64,000 nt of DNA, taken from positions 1,179,501-1,243,500 of the forward strand of contig NZ_CAHJXM010000001.1 in NCBI RefSeq assembly GCF_903645295.1. Reading direction: 5' to 3'. The DNA comes from Bacillus sp. Marseille-Q1617. Its GTDB lineage: Bacteria; Bacillota; Bacilli; Bacillales; Bacillaceae_B. A program made the position numbers and the translations under genes. Shown one piece after another: positions 53,302 to 62,191 of this stretch; position 1 is the stretch's first letter; every line of letters begins with the position of its first letter. Below the pieces are notes generated by a model, which had not been told where the DNA came from, made no database searches, and saw only the letters and a list, made by a program, of their open reading frames with translations.

Positions 53302-56268
53302 ATGAAAATCATACAATTGCATATTTACGGTTACGGAAAATTAATAAATAAGGTCTACAGTTTTGAGGATTTTCAACTGATCTATGGTGAAAATGAGGCT
53401 GGCAAATCCACCATCATGTCTTTTATACATAGTATATTATTCGGGTTTCCGACTAGACAGCAAACCGGGCTGCGCTATGAACCGAAAGGCTCATCCGAGT
53501 ATGGGGGTAAAATCCTATGTGAAACAGAGAAATATGGAAAAGTCAGCATCGAGCGAGTGAAAGGCAAGGCAGCAGGTGATGTTTCAATTCGTCTCGACGA
53601 TGGAAGAACAGGCGGGGAAGAAATCCTGTCTGAACTGATGGGGAATATGGATAAATCCACGTATCAAAACATCTTCTCCTTTAACCTGGATGGCCTGCAG
53701 GACATACACAAATTGAAAAAAGCTGAATTGAATCGTTATCTATTCAGTGCAGGCTCTACAGGAACCGATCTTCTACTGCAGATGGAGCAGCAGTGGCAAA
53801 AGGAAAGAGAACAATTATTTAAGAAATCAGGAAGAAAGCCGGTCATTAACACCAAACTTAACGAACTGAAGGCTTTGGAAAAGCAGGTTGGCGAAGCGAG
53901 GGAGAAAAATAAACAATATGGCCCGCTGCTTAAAGAAAAGCAGTTACTAGAGGCAGCAATCAGTTCCCTTGAAGAAGAAAGAGAATGCTTGACACAAGAA
54001 AAAGATGGACTGCATGTCATCGATGAACATTGGGATCGTCTCACTGAGTATGTTTCCACTTCGATTAAATTGTCAGCACTCGAAGAAATCTCTATCCCAC
54101 CTAAGGGGGCAGAGAGACTGAATGGGTTGAAAGTGGAATGGAGACAGGCCTCCTCCTATATGGAAACACTGGATACAAGACACAGGAAACTGGAAGAAAA
54201 GCTTGAAGCCGTTCAGCTTCCTTCCCAATTTTCTTCACAAATTCATCATGTTGAGACTTTGGTGTCACAACAACCCATCTTCATGAAGTGGATGGATGAT
54301 TTGAGTGACATCAGCCGGGAAATGAAGGCGGAAAAAAATAGAGTAAGTCATACGATGAGGGAACTTGATCTCAGGATTACAGAAAAAGATATACCATCCA
54401 TCAATACAAGTTTGTTGATGAGTGAACGCATCGAACAGGTACTTCAGGAAAAGAACAAACTGGAGAATGAACATAAAAACCTTATGAAACAAGTTGAATC
54501 TGAATTTCATGCCATGCAAAGAATTGAAAGGAAAATGGGTGACCTTGAAGAACTTCTTTTGAAAGAAGAAGAGTATCAAGCGTTGCAAAGAAAAGTGAAA
54601 CAGCAAACGTCGCAACATGCATCGCTTCAACAGAAAGTATGGGTTGAAAACCAACTGGATGAAGCAGAAAAAGATGTGGAGGGAAGACGTAAATCCTTTT
54701 CAAATCAAATTCTTTACAGTGGAATGGCAGCTTTAAGTCTTGCGGTATTCGCTATATGGGCATTCATGAATGATAACGCCACGGGGGCTTTGCTGGGCTT
54801 CCTCATCATTGCCATCCTTGCAGTCAATGGATGGAAATCAAGACAATATGTAAATGAAAAAGTAAACCGACTTCAGAGTCTTAAAGGAAAAGTCCGTGAA
54901 TTTTCTGAAGGAGTCGAGCTTGAAGGTGACGCCGCTTCCATCGCTGCCTCAGAGCGCCTCTTCAGGGAACAGATGGAGTATCGAAGTGAATGGAAGCAGC
55001 GTATCCTTCAATTGGAGGAGCAAGAGGCGAAAGTAGACAAAGTGAGAAGGCTTCAAGAAGAAACCGAGTCCAAATTAACAGTGGAGCATAAAACACTTGA
55101 AGAAATAAAAGAGGAGTTGCATCTTCCATCTGAATTCCCATGGAAATGGCTGAGAGACGCCTTTGGGAAAATAAAGGAGCTTGTGCAATCATACGAAAGG
55201 TTACAGCAGTTGAGGGAGGATGAAAAATTCCTTCAAGAAAAGATTGATGGATTCTCAAAAGACTGTGAAGAGTGGTTCATGCGGCATTCATACGTGTTTA
55301 CAACCATGCAGGAAGCCTTCATTAAAATGAAAAACATCTTACAGGATGTGGAGAAAAAGAAGCTTACTTTCGAACAACTCCAGGCAGATATTGAGTCTCT
55401 GCGTCTAGAAAGAGAACAATCCGCTCTTCACTTGAAAAAAATCAATGACGAGATTCAATCATTGATTAAAGAGGCGGGATGCAAGGACGAAGAGGAATTT
55501 CGTGAGCAATCACTGAGGGCTGAAGAGAGGAAAGACCTTCTTGCCAGGTATGAAGGGATGAAAACTAGAGTTAATCAGCTTACCCTGGACTTATTCTCAA
55601 CATTTGAATTCAAAGAAGATGTGACCAATAGGCTTAGGGAAATAGTATTACGGTCCAGTGAGCTGATTAAAGACTTATCACATCGTCAAAAGAAGCTTGC
55701 TTCCGTGGAACATGAAATCAAGCTATTAGAGGAGGGGGCGGGATACTCAAAGCTCCTTCAGGAATTTCAGGAAAGAAAGGCAGATCTCCAGGAATACATC
55801 CTGAAATGGTCAAAATATACCCTTGCACAGGATAGTCTCAATAAAACGATTCATCATTACCAGCAAACAAAAATGCCGAATGTAATCAAATTGGCAGAAG
55901 AATATTTTGCAATTTTGACCAGGGAATTCTATCAATCCATTTATGTGACAGAAAACGAAATGATCGAAGTGGAGCGGAAGGACGGCCATCGTTTCCAGGC
56001 AGTCGAGCTCAGTCAGGGTACGAAGGAACAGCTGTACATCGCCATAAGATTTGCGCTCGTCCAATCATTAAAAGACATATATAAGCTTCCCCTCTTGATC
56101 GATGATGGAGCGGTTAATTTCGATTGGGAAAGAACAGGGGCTTTTGTAGAACTTTTGAGGAAAATGGGAAGAGAGCATCAAATCATATTGTTTACTTGTC
56201 ATCCCCATATCAAACATTACTTTGAGGAAAGAGAAGCAATCGTATTAGAAAAATCTGTCCCTGTTTAA
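53302..56268 (+). CDS. yhaN: SbcC/Rad50-like ATPase YhaN
   Basis: A 988-aa SMC-type ATPase: N-terminal Walker A GENEAGKST (29-37), two long coiled coils (about 180-460 and 520-860), signature LSQGTKEQLYIAIRFAL and Walker B LPLLIDDGAVNFD. Two hydrophobic segments at about 467-510 (YSGMAALSLAVFAIWAF and GALLGFLIIAILAVNGW) interrupt the coils where Rad50 has its hook. This suggests membrane anchoring at the apex. ATG 53302 has GGGGTGA 6 nt upstream; GTG 53293 is an alternative. Confidence 0.9.
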   Translation: MKIIQLHIYGYGKLINKVYSFEDFQLIYGENEAGKSTIMSFIHSILFGFPTRQQTGLRYEPKGSSEYGGKILCETEKYGKVSIERVKGKAAGDVSIRLDDGRTGGEEILSELMGNMDKSTYQNIFSFNLDGLQDIHKLKKAELNRYLFSAGSTGTDLLLQMEQQWQKEREQLFKKSGRKPVINTKLNELKALEKQVGEAREKNKQYGPLLKEKQLLEAAISSLEEERECLTQEKDGLHVIDEHWDRLTEYVSTSIKLSALEEISIPPKGAERLNGLKVEWRQASSYMETLDTRHRKLEEKLEAVQLPSQFSSQIHHVETLVSQQPIFMKWMDDLSDISREMKAEKNRVSHTMRELDLRITEKDIPSINTSLLMSERIEQVLQEKNKLENEHKNLMKQVESEFHAMQRIERKMGDLEELLLKEEEYQALQRKVKQQTSQHASLQQKVWVENQLDEAEKDVEGRRKSFSNQILYSGMAALSLAVFAIWAFMNDNATGALLGFLIIAILAVNGWKSRQYVNEKVNRLQSLKGKVREFSEGVELEGDAASIAASERLFREQMEYRSEWKQRILQLEEQEAKVDKVRRLQEETESKLTVEHKTLEEIKEELHLPSEFPWKWLRDAFGKIKELVQSYERLQQLREDEKFLQEKIDGFSKDCEEWFMRHSYVFTTMQEAFIKMKNILQDVEKKKLTFEQLQADIESLRLEREQSALHLKKINDEIQSLIKEAGCKDEEEFREQSLRAEERKDLLARYEGMKTRVNQLTLDLFSTFEFKEDVTNRLREIVLRSSELIKDLSHRQKKLASVEHEIKLLEEGAGYSKLLQEFQERKADLQEYILKWSKYTLAQDSLNKTIHHYQQTKMPNVIKLAEEYFAILTREFYQSIYVTENEMIEVERKDGHRFQAVELSQGTKEQLYIAIRFALVQSLKDIYKLPLLIDDGAVNFDWERTGAFVELLRKMGREHQIILFTCHPHIKHYFEEREAIVLEKSVPV

Positions 56269-56380
56269 AAGTCCGGGTTAGAAACCGTCTGTCATCAGCC
56301 GGTTTCTGTCTCGATTACCGCACACACTTCTACGTAAGATAATAGATGAGCAGGCGGGGAAACAATGAATCTACCAAATA

Positions 56381-56389
56381 TGTTATACT
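56381..56389 (+). promoter_or_regulatory. Extended -10 promoter of yhaM
   Basis: TGTTATACT, an extended -10 element, about 30 nt before the yhaM start. The -35 is poor. Confidence 0.5.
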
Positions 56390-56421
56390 GATACTAATTA
56401 CAATGAGGACGGAGGATAATG

Positions 56422-57363
56422 ATGACTGGAATCATGACATATAATGTAGGTGAAACGGCTGATTTGTATCTTCTCATCAAACAGATGACCAAAGGTACGA
56501 CGAATACTGGAAAGCCTTTTTTAACTCTCATTTTACAGGATAAAAGCGGAGAGATGGAGGCTAAGCTTTGGGACGCATCGGAACAAGATGAGAAAGCATA
56601 CCAGCCCGAAACCATCGTCAAAGTGGTTGGCGATGTACATAGCTACCGTGGAAAAAATCAGCTGAAAATCAAACAGATTCGTCCTGCATCACCCGCAGAT
56701 GGACATACGATTTCAGATTTTCTCCAAACTGCACCATTGTCTATTGATGAAATGACAAGCAAGATCACTCAATATATCTTTGAAATGAGAAACCCGAATA
56801 TCCAACGCATAACAAGGCATCTGATCAAGAAATATCATAAACCATTTCTTGAATATCCAGCTGCAACAAAAAATCATCATGAATTCGTATCAGGCCTTGC
56901 CTATCATGTCGTCTCGATGCTGGACCTCTCGAAAGCTATCGCAAGCTTATATCCTTCACTGGATACTGATCTTTTATATGCAGGTGTGATCCTGCACGAT
57001 TTGGGGAAAGTCATTGAATTATCAGGGCCGACTTCGACGACGTACACCATTGAGGGGAATCTGATCGGTCATATTTCAATCATGGTCAATGAGATCGGAA
57101 AAACGGCAGAGGAACTGGGGATTGAAGGGGAAGAGGTAATGATTCTCCAGCACATGGTACTAAGCCATCACGGAAAAGCTGAATGGGGCAGCCCCAAACC
57201 CCCAATGATCCGTGAAGCCGAGATCCTTCACTATATCGATAATGTCGATGCAAAGATGAACATGCTCGACCGGGCACTCGAACGCGTGAAGCCGGGTGAA
57301 TACACCGAAAGGATCTTCCCTCTCGATAATCGCACGTTTTATAAACCGACATTCCATAAATAA
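56422..57363 (+). CDS. yhaM: 3'-5' exoribonuclease YhaM
   Basis: A 313-aa enzyme with an N-terminal OB-fold ([19 protein letters not shown]) and a C-terminal HD domain ([41 protein letters not shown]). It shortens RNA and single-stranded DNA 3' ends. Very close to B. subtilis YhaM. ATG 56422 fits GGAGGAT spacing better than 56419. Follows yhaN but with its own promoter. Confidence 0.95.
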   Translation: MTGIMTYNVGETADLYLLIKQMTKGTTNTGKPFLTLILQDKSGEMEAKLWDASEQDEKAYQPETIVKVVGDVHSYRGKNQLKIKQIRPASPADGHTISDFLQTAPLSIDEMTSKITQYIFEMRNPNIQRITRHLIKKYHKPFLEYPAATKNHHEFVSGLAYHVVSMLDLSKAIASLYPSLDTDLLYAGVILHDLGKVIELSGPTSTTYTIEGNLIGHISIMVNEIGKTAEELGIEGEEVMILQHMVLSHHGKAEWGSPKPPMIREAEILHYIDNVDAKMNMLDRALERVKPGEYTERIFPLDNRTFYKPTFHK

Positions 57364-57381
57364 AGAGATTGTATGATATAT

Positions 57382-57432
57382 AAAGCAGTTCAGTTTGGAG
57401 ACATTTTGGACCCGAATTTGGACTGCTTTTTT
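57382..57432 (+). terminator. Rho-independent terminator of yhaM
   Basis: Arms AAAGCAGT/ACTGCTTT separated by 30 nt, then six T. Confidence 0.7.
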
Positions 57433-57470
57433 GGGTTCTGTTAATTCCTACCGGTTATTCTAGGTTAATA

Positions 57471-57673
57471 TAGCGGTTGATTGGAGTGCAAGGCGAAGAC
57501 TCCTGCGGGAAGAGTAGCTAATTAGAAAAGCGGAAGGGCTTTGCTCAGAGGCTTATGACATGTGCCACTAAGCCCTGCAGCTAGACAAGTGAGACCCCGC
57601 AGGAGCGAAAGCGACGAGGAGGCTCACGGGCTACCCGCGGAAAGCGAAGTCTTGCACGGATATCAAAAGCGGT
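57471..57673 (+). repeat. Repeat A copy 6 with nested short B (57524-57588)
   Basis: A element with both inner helices kept (CTCCTGCGGG/CCCGCAGGAG; GTAGCT...GTGAG with CTCACGGGCTAC). A shortened B (AGAAAAGCGGAAGGGC...GCAGCTAGACAA), lacking the apical hairpin, sits between GTAGCT and GTGAG. Confidence 0.85.
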
Positions 57674-57748
57674 ATTAAATGGGCCTCTTCAAATTAGTTA
57701 GGCAATCATCGTTCGAAGCGCAAGGTTGATATAAATCTCCAATTATGG

Positions 57749-57778
57749 GTTATGTTTTCTTATAAAATCTCATATAGT
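57749..57778 (+). promoter_or_regulatory. Candidate sigma-E promoter of yhaL
   Basis: GTTATGTT, 14 nt, CATATAGT. Each box matches 6 of 8 positions of the sigma-E consensus (GTCATATT / CATACAMT) at the usual spacing, 38 nt before yhaL. Confidence 0.5.
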
Positions 57779-57816
57779 GTCTATAAGATAGGACAAACTA
57801 TAAGGAGATGAAGTAA

Positions 57817-57993
57817 ATGACTCTACCAATTTGGATGTACTTCGTTGTGGCAGGGATCTTCGCCAGTGCCTTTATGACTATTAAATCAGCTAAAGAAGAA
57901 AAGCAGATGGAAGATGAGTGGATTGAGAAAGAAGGAGCAGTCTATATTTCACGAATGGAAGAAGAAAAAGAACGGAGACGTCAATTCTCCTAG
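57817..57993 (+). CDS. yhaL: Sporulation protein YhaL
   Basis: A 58-aa protein with one N-terminal membrane helix (PIWMYFVVAGIFASAFM), then a charged helix KSAKEEKQMEDEWIEKEG and YISRMEEEKERRR. It matches B. subtilis YhaL, also between yhaM and prsA. AAGGAG lies 9 nt before ATG. A sigma-E-like promoter upstream fits mother-cell expression. Confidence 0.85.
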   Translation: MTLPIWMYFVVAGIFASAFMTIKSAKEEKQMEDEWIEKEGAVYISRMEEEKERRRQFS

Positions 57994-58011
57994 ATGAATT
58001 AAATTAAATGA

Positions 58012-58052
58012 AAAAAGAAGCCTGAAGATGAACATTCTCTTCAGGCTTCTTT
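58012..58052. terminator. Bidirectional terminator between yhaL and prsA
   Basis: Stem AAAGAAGCCTGAAGA/TCTTCAGGCTTCTTT, A- and T-runs on both sides. Confidence 0.88.
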
Positions 58053-58067
58053 CATTGTTTGATATTG

Positions 58068-59012
58068 CTATTCAGCAGCAGGTGTTTCTTCACTCTGAGG
58101 AGCCGGTGTTTCTCCATTTTCAGGAGCAGCCGGCGGGTTCAAAACTTGATCAAATGCTTTTTTCAGATCTTTATCTTTAATATTCAAGTCAGCCTTTTCG
58201 ATTTCACGCTTCATGGCTTCTTGAATTTTTTGAGGATCGACTTTTGAAAGTTTTAATTCCTTTTCGATTTCTTTTTTCATTTCATCGAACGGTTTCTTTT
58301 CTTTCTTATCAGTGACTTCAATGATATGGAATCCGTATTCCGTTTTGATCGGCTCGCTGACTTTCCCTTTTTCTAAAGTATCAAGGGCTTTGGAGAATTC
58401 AGGTACGAAGTTTTGTCTGCCTGCATAATCGACCCATCCAAGGCTCCCGCCGTTTTCAGCTGAACCTGGATCTTTCGAATATTCTTTAGCGAGATCTTCA
58501 AATTTACCGCCCTCAGCCAATTTTTTCTTAACTTCCTTAGCTGTTTTTTCGTCATCGACAAGGATATGGCGGACCTGGATGTCAGGCTTCCACTTTTCAT
58601 AATATTCTTTTAGTTCCTTTTCAGATACCTCTACATCGGAAATCGCTGCTTTTTCCTGCAGAAGTTGAAGTTTAAGGTATTCTTTAAATGATTTTTCATC
58701 AAGGTTATACTGCTGGAGGAACATTTCGAATTGCGGTCCCAGCTGATCCTTTGCTTCATTCAATTTTTCTTCCACTTCTTTATCACTAACTTCGTATTTA
58801 TCTGAAAGAACCTTTGTGTATACAAGTTCTTGCAGAGCTTGTTCCATTTGAGGTGTGAATTTCTGCTTCATTGACTTATAAAGTTCTTCCTGTGTGACAT
58901 CCCCTGCTTTTGTCGTTGCTACAACATCGCTGTTTTCCGCACCGTCTCCGCTGCAACCTGCCAGTCCTATCACTCCGGTTGCAAGTGTCACTGAAATAAT
59001 CCATCTTTTCAT
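58068..59012 (-). CDS. prsA: Foldase lipoprotein PrsA
   Basis: A 314-aa extracellular peptidyl-prolyl isomerase that helps fold secreted proteins. Signal peptide with lipobox L-A-G-C20; parvulin (PpiC) domain at about residues 145-235 (VRHILVDDEKTAKEV, AENGGSLGWVDYAGRQNFVPEF, IKTEYGFHIIEV). The C-terminal tail is Pro/Glu-rich (PPAAPENGETPAPQ), variable between species. ATG 59012 has AGGAGA 9 nt upstream; 59021 abuts the site. Hpr, encoded nearby, represses prsA in some bacilli. Confidence 0.95.
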   Translation of the reverse strand: MKRWIISVTLATGVIGLAGCSGDGAENSDVVATTKAGDVTQEELYKSMKQKFTPQMEQALQELVYTKVLSDKYEVSDKEVEEKLNEAKDQLGPQFEMFLQQYNLDEKSFKEYLKLQLLQEKAAISDVEVSEKELKEYYEKWKPDIQVRHILVDDEKTAKEVKKKLAEGGKFEDLAKEYSKDPGSAENGGSLGWVDYAGRQNFVPEFSKALDTLEKGKVSEPIKTEYGFHIIEVTDKKEKKPFDEMKKEIEKELKLSKVDPQKIQEAMKREIEKADLNIKDKDLKKAFDQVLNPPAAPENGETPAPQSEETPAAE

Positions 59013-59201
59013 GCTGAACATCTCCTAAAATATATATTCGCTTAATGGCTTGTCAAAATTCTACAAACCATACTATATCACACTTTTTCCATTAAAAAAA
59101 ATATTTTCCAAACTTAACATAAGAAAAATGGGCATTTTACACACCCATTTCCTAGGTTCCTTCATATGATAAAAACGAATAGAAAAAAGGAGGTAATAAA
59201 T

Positions 59202-59288
59202 ATGAGCTGTGGATACAATTCCGGATTCGCGTTAATCGTAGTGCTGTTCATCTTATTAATCATCGTTGGTGCCGCGTATCTATATTAA
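59202..59288 (+). CDS. YjcZ-family sporulation peptide 1
   Basis: A 28-aa peptide starting MSCGYNSGFALIVVLFILL: short polar head plus one membrane helix ending AAYLY. AAGGAGGT precedes ATG. The YjcZ/YncM-type family is common in spore formers and expressed during sporulation. First of three tandem copies. Confidence 0.85.
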   Translation: MSCGYNSGFALIVVLFILLIIVGAAYLY

Positions 59289-59374
59289 AAAAATTAGAAA
59301 TATGACAAATGCCTAAAACAAAAGGCGACTAACTTGAATAAGATACATTAGCGCTTCAAAGGAGGTGGAAAGTT

Positions 59375-59458
59375 ATGGGTAACGCATACGGCGGAGGTTT
59401 CGCGTTAATTGTTGTACTGTTCATCTTGTTAATCATTGTAGGTGCAGCTTGGCTATAA
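59375..59458 (+). CDS. YjcZ-family sporulation peptide 2
   Basis: A 27-aa peptide starting MGNAYGGGFALIVVLFILL and ending AAWL; same pattern as copies 1 and 3. AAAGGAGGTGG precedes ATG. Confidence 0.85.
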   Translation: MGNAYGGGFALIVVLFILLIIVGAAWL

Positions 59459-59484
59459 TTTAGCCTCAGGATAGTGTAGTGTTT

Positions 59485-59557
59485 CACCGGATAAGGACTA
59501 AAAGAGGGGGCGGTACCGATAGAAAGGCAGCCCCTTTTGCCAATTCTTATTCCGGTG
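59485..59557 (+). other. Two-stage RNA hairpin between yjcZ-type copies 2 and 3
   Basis: Outer arms CACCGGATAAG/CTTATTCCGGTG, inner AAAAGAGGGGGC/GCAGCCCCTTTT. No T-run after it, so probably not a simple terminator; it may stabilise or separate the messages. Confidence 0.55.
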
Positions 59558-59587
59558 GCTTTTCATAAATGAAAGGAGGAGCACATT

Positions 59588-59674
59588 ATGTCTGGTGCTT
59601 ACGGCGGAGGATTTGCGTTAATCGTTGTGTTATTTATTTTGTTGATCATCATCGGTGCAGCGTACGTTTGCTAA
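59588..59674 (+). CDS. YjcZ-family sporulation peptide 3
   Basis: A 28-aa peptide starting MSGAYGGGFALIVVLFILL and ending AAYVC. GAAAGGAGGA lies upstream of ATG. Ends with a terminator shortly after. Confidence 0.85.
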   Translation: MSGAYGGGFALIVVLFILLIIIGAAYVC

Positions 59675-59685
59675 TTGATGTAGAT

Positions 59686-59725
59686 AAAAAAAACCAGTCT
59701 CGATTTGAATCGAGCTGGTTTTTTT
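59686..59725 (+). terminator. Rho-independent terminator
   Basis: Stem AAACCAGTCTCGAT/ATCGAGCTGGTTT with flanking A- and T-runs. Confidence 0.88.
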
Positions 59726-59730
59726 CGTTC

Positions 59731-60016
59731 GAGCTCCGGCGGCTGAACGAGCCGCCGGAGCATTTCGATTGTCCGGCTGCAGGGCTTAGAGGCTCGAGAC
59801 ATAAGCTAAGCCACCCAATAAGGCAAAAAACGCCTTTTCGGGTGGCTCATCTTATGCTTGTCGCCTCTGGGCAAAGCCCTTCCGCATTTCTATTGTCCAG
59901 CTCCGGCGGCTAGTCCCTCGAGGTCATAACTGAAAAATCCCCAAAGGCAAAACACGCCTTAGGGGATTTCCCAGTTATGCTTGTCGGTGCTGAGCGAGCC
60001 GCCTCCGCATTTCTAT
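59731..60016 (+). repeat. Three tandem family B hairpins
   Basis: Unit a (59731-59768) is only the base stem AGCTCCGGCGGCT/AGCCGCCGGAGC. Unit b (59769-59893) has CAGGGCTT/AAGCCCT, CATAAG/CTTATG and GCCACCC/GGGTGGC. Unit c (59893-60016) has CGGCGGCT/AGCCGCC, CATAAC/GTTATG and AAATCCCC/GGGGATTT. Units b and c share the tip AAGGCAAAA..CGCCTT and the junction TTTCTATTGTCC. Confidence 0.85.
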
Positions 60017-60195
60017 TACGTAAACAATATTTCTATGTATGAAGATACCAAAAGAATAGTGATTAGAATGTTGATGGTTCTAAATACCTTCGGCTGGCGA
60101 TCTTCAGGTATTTCCTTTTGTAAGCATAGTGCGTTTGTCATTTTGTTTATATAAAATAATATAAATACTGCAAAGACTAAAAACATGGAGATCAT
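60016..60195 (-). CDS. 59-aa membrane protein of unknown function
   Basis: Starts MISMFLVFAVFILFYINKM at ATG 60195 after GGAGGGG; two hydrophobic segments (residues 3-17 and 41-58) joined by a polar loop with QKEIPEDRQPKVFR. Its TAA stop touches the end of the B repeat array. It lies between prsA and the DUF3267 gene, where B. subtilis has small yha genes; identity not established. Confidence 0.65.
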   Translation of the reverse strand: MISMFLVFAVFILFYINKMTNALCLQKEIPEDRQPKVFRTINILITILLVSSYIEILFT

Positions 60196-60344
60196 TCTAA
60201 CCCCTCCCCGTTATCTCCTATAAGCTATACGATACCAAAATATGAAAAAGAATGGTAGAGCAAGATATGCCGAAATATTGTAATAAAGCAGAAGGATGAT
60301 AGCATACCATTGCTGTCATTTTAGCCAATGGGTTTTTATCATCC

Positions 60345-60881
60345 TTACTGATAAATGAGAATTTCATATCCGTCATCATTCTCCTCAATTAATGCATTCT
60401 TTGGTGAGTGCATCAATTGTTTTGCATAAATAAAATCAATGAAACAAATTCCTGAATGAAACGCTAATAATATAGCGAAATAATGAGAGTAATGCGGGAA
60501 TTGAATGCATCCGTAAAGCAGGAGGCTGTTAATGACCAGGAACGGTGCAAACAGCGCAATCATATACAGATACTTTGAAATCGGGCGATCGACCCTCAAG
60601 CAAACGATTGGAAGGATAATGAGCTTCCGATTCCATCTCCATCTCATCTTTTTCACATAAGGTAAAATAGGTAACAAATGAATGAATTTATGCAATGGGT
60701 AGATACTCAGAAGTCCTATCACAAAACCGAGCAAGTAATTGTCATAGAACGTACTTGAATACACTAAATTCATGGGTACGTATATAAAAGAGAATACCAT
60801 CATCATGATTATAGATGAAAGTAAAAAGACTCGATAAAATCCAAATTGTCTTTCAAGATTGATTGTTTTCCAACAGTGCAT
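60345..60881 (-). CDS. DUF3267-family membrane protein
   Basis: A 178-aa protein with four hydrophobic segments and the motif PLHKFIHLLP (HxxxH), which stands where the family has a zincin-like His pair; the usual Glu is absent. It probably corresponds to the DUF3267 gene upstream of hpr in B. subtilis (yhaJ area). ATG 60881 has GGAGGCGA about 9 nt upstream. Function unknown; proteolysis is doubtful. Confidence 0.7.
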   Translation of the reverse strand: MHCWKTINLERQFGFYRVFLLSSIIMMMVFSFIYVPMNLVYSSTFYDNYLLGFVIGLLSIYPLHKFIHLLPILPYVKKMRWRWNRKLIILPIVCLRVDRPISKYLYMIALFAPFLVINSLLLYGCIQFPHYSHYFAILLAFHSGICFIDFIYAKQLMHSPKNALIEENDDGYEILIYQ

Positions 60882-61043
60882 AAAAAAATCGCCTCCATAG
60901 ACGATAGTGTTTTAAATGAGCGCTTTACATACTTTATTACGATTGAAGGAAAAAATCAATACGAAATTTGAGATTTTTTTAGGTAAAAAAGTACAGCTGC
61001 AGCAGCGAATTGAAAAAAGCGATAACAAAAGGGGATTGGTGAA

Positions 61044-61310
61044 GTGAACCTTGAAAATACAAATGATTTCGACATTTATATTCAGATAGGTGAAAGTGAA
61101 AAAATAAGGATTCCAGCCCTAAAATTTACGAGTAAAGGATTTCCTTGTGAGGTCATGCACAAAGGGAAGAAAAAGCAAAAAGCGGATCGTTTTTTATGTA
61201 CTCCGCTTTTTAAAAGTGTTCACATATGGATTGAATTCTATGATGGAGCTCTTGAAGTGATTGATAGCTGCATGGACCGAAGCGTAAATCAATTCCTGAA
61301 TGGTAGCTGA
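61044..61310 (+). CDS. Hypothetical 88-aa protein
   Basis: A soluble protein (NLENTNDFDIYIQIGESEK..., DRSVNQFLNGS) probably rich in beta strands. GTG 61044 is the only sensible start (GGGGATTGGTGAA upstream is imperfect). Its end is 3 nt from the end of convergent hpr. No homologue is recognised, so it is supported mostly by length and codon pattern. Confidence 0.5.
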   Translation: MNLENTNDFDIYIQIGESEKIRIPALKFTSKGFPCEVMHKGKKKQKADRFLCTPLFKSVHIWIEFYDGALEVIDSCMDRSVNQFLNGS

Positions 61311-61313
61311 CAT

Positions 61314-61889
61314 TTAAGCAAGTTCTTCTTCATTATCAAATAATTCATTGAGTTTTGAATTGTCTTCAGCAAATTCACTATCGATGTTATGGAATGACTT
61401 CTCGAAGATTTCCATGAAATCATTACCGTAAATATTTCGGACTACTGACATCATCTCGATCATTTCCGGGAATTTTCCATATAACTCTTTTAATGGGGCT
61501 ACCCCTTGAAAGATTGAATGTGTCTCTGGTTTATAATTTTTCATTAGCTCAAGCAGGATTTTTTCTCCTTTATCAGTAAGCTGGATATACGTGTTTCTCT
61601 TGTCGTTATCACGTTTTGAGAATTGGAGTAATTCCCGCTCTTCAAGCTTTTTTGAAAAGTTGAAAGCTGTAGATACATGCATGACCCCGAACTTTGCAAC
61701 ATCTGAAATTGATGCACCCTTAAGATGATAAGCAATCCAAAGGATATGATGTTCGTTGATATTTAAATCATAAGGCTTTATCCATTGCTGCCAGTCTTTT
61801 TCGATGGCTTTCCACAGCGCTTTACTAAGCTGAGCCATACGTTGACTGAAGATGATCGCCTCTTTCAATGAATATTCTCTTTCTTCCAT
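61314..61889 (-). CDS. hpr: MarR-family transition-state regulator Hpr (ScoC)
   Basis: A 191-aa regulator: [52 protein letters not shown] followed by the winged helix [28 protein letters not shown], very close to B. subtilis Hpr/ScoC, which represses protease, peptide transport and sporulation genes. Position beside yhaH and the prsA region is conserved. The ribosome site is unusual (GGGTG then AAGGA touching ATG). Confidence 0.93.
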   Translation of the reverse strand: MEEREYSLKEAIIFSQRMAQLSKALWKAIEKDWQQWIKPYDLNINEHHILWIAYHLKGASISDVAKFGVMHVSTAFNFSKKLEERELLQFSKRDNDKRNTYIQLTDKGEKILLELMKNYKPETHSIFQGVAPLKELYGKFPEMIEMMSVVRNIYGNDFMEIFEKSFHNIDSEFAEDNSKLNELFDNEEELA

Positions 61890-62074
61890 TCCTTACACCC
61901 ACTTTGTTAGAAAATCTTTTCTTTATATGCGCATGCTCATTATTCTCGCGTAAACAGCTATCGATTAAAAGAAAGCGCTTTTATTTTATTATGCCAATAA
62001 AATAAAAATTAATAAAGGATAAATTGACAAAATTTTTCGAAGTATGTGTTTTTATTTGTAGTTGGACTTCTTAT

Positions 62075-62137
62075 ACCGCTATTGATTTCCGTGCAGAACT
62101 TCGCTTTCCGCGGGTAGCCCGTGAGCCTCCTCGCCTT
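62075..62137 (-). repeat. Repeat A copy 7, right half (split by the IS)
   Basis: Read on the minus strand: GGAGGCTCACGGGCTACC then AGTTCTGCACGGAAATCAATAGCGG. The other half lies beyond the IS at 63583-63655. The last bases CTT (62135-62137) are one copy of the target duplication. Confidence 0.88.
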
Positions 62138-62191
62138 TGTGCTGCACCCCTATTGTTGGACACCCATCCAACAATAGGAGGTGCCCGTCAA

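Noticed and set aside
59569..59913. 114-codon ORF over peptide gene 3 and the B repeats
   Set aside because: Crosses a terminator and two repeat units; out of frame with the real peptide.
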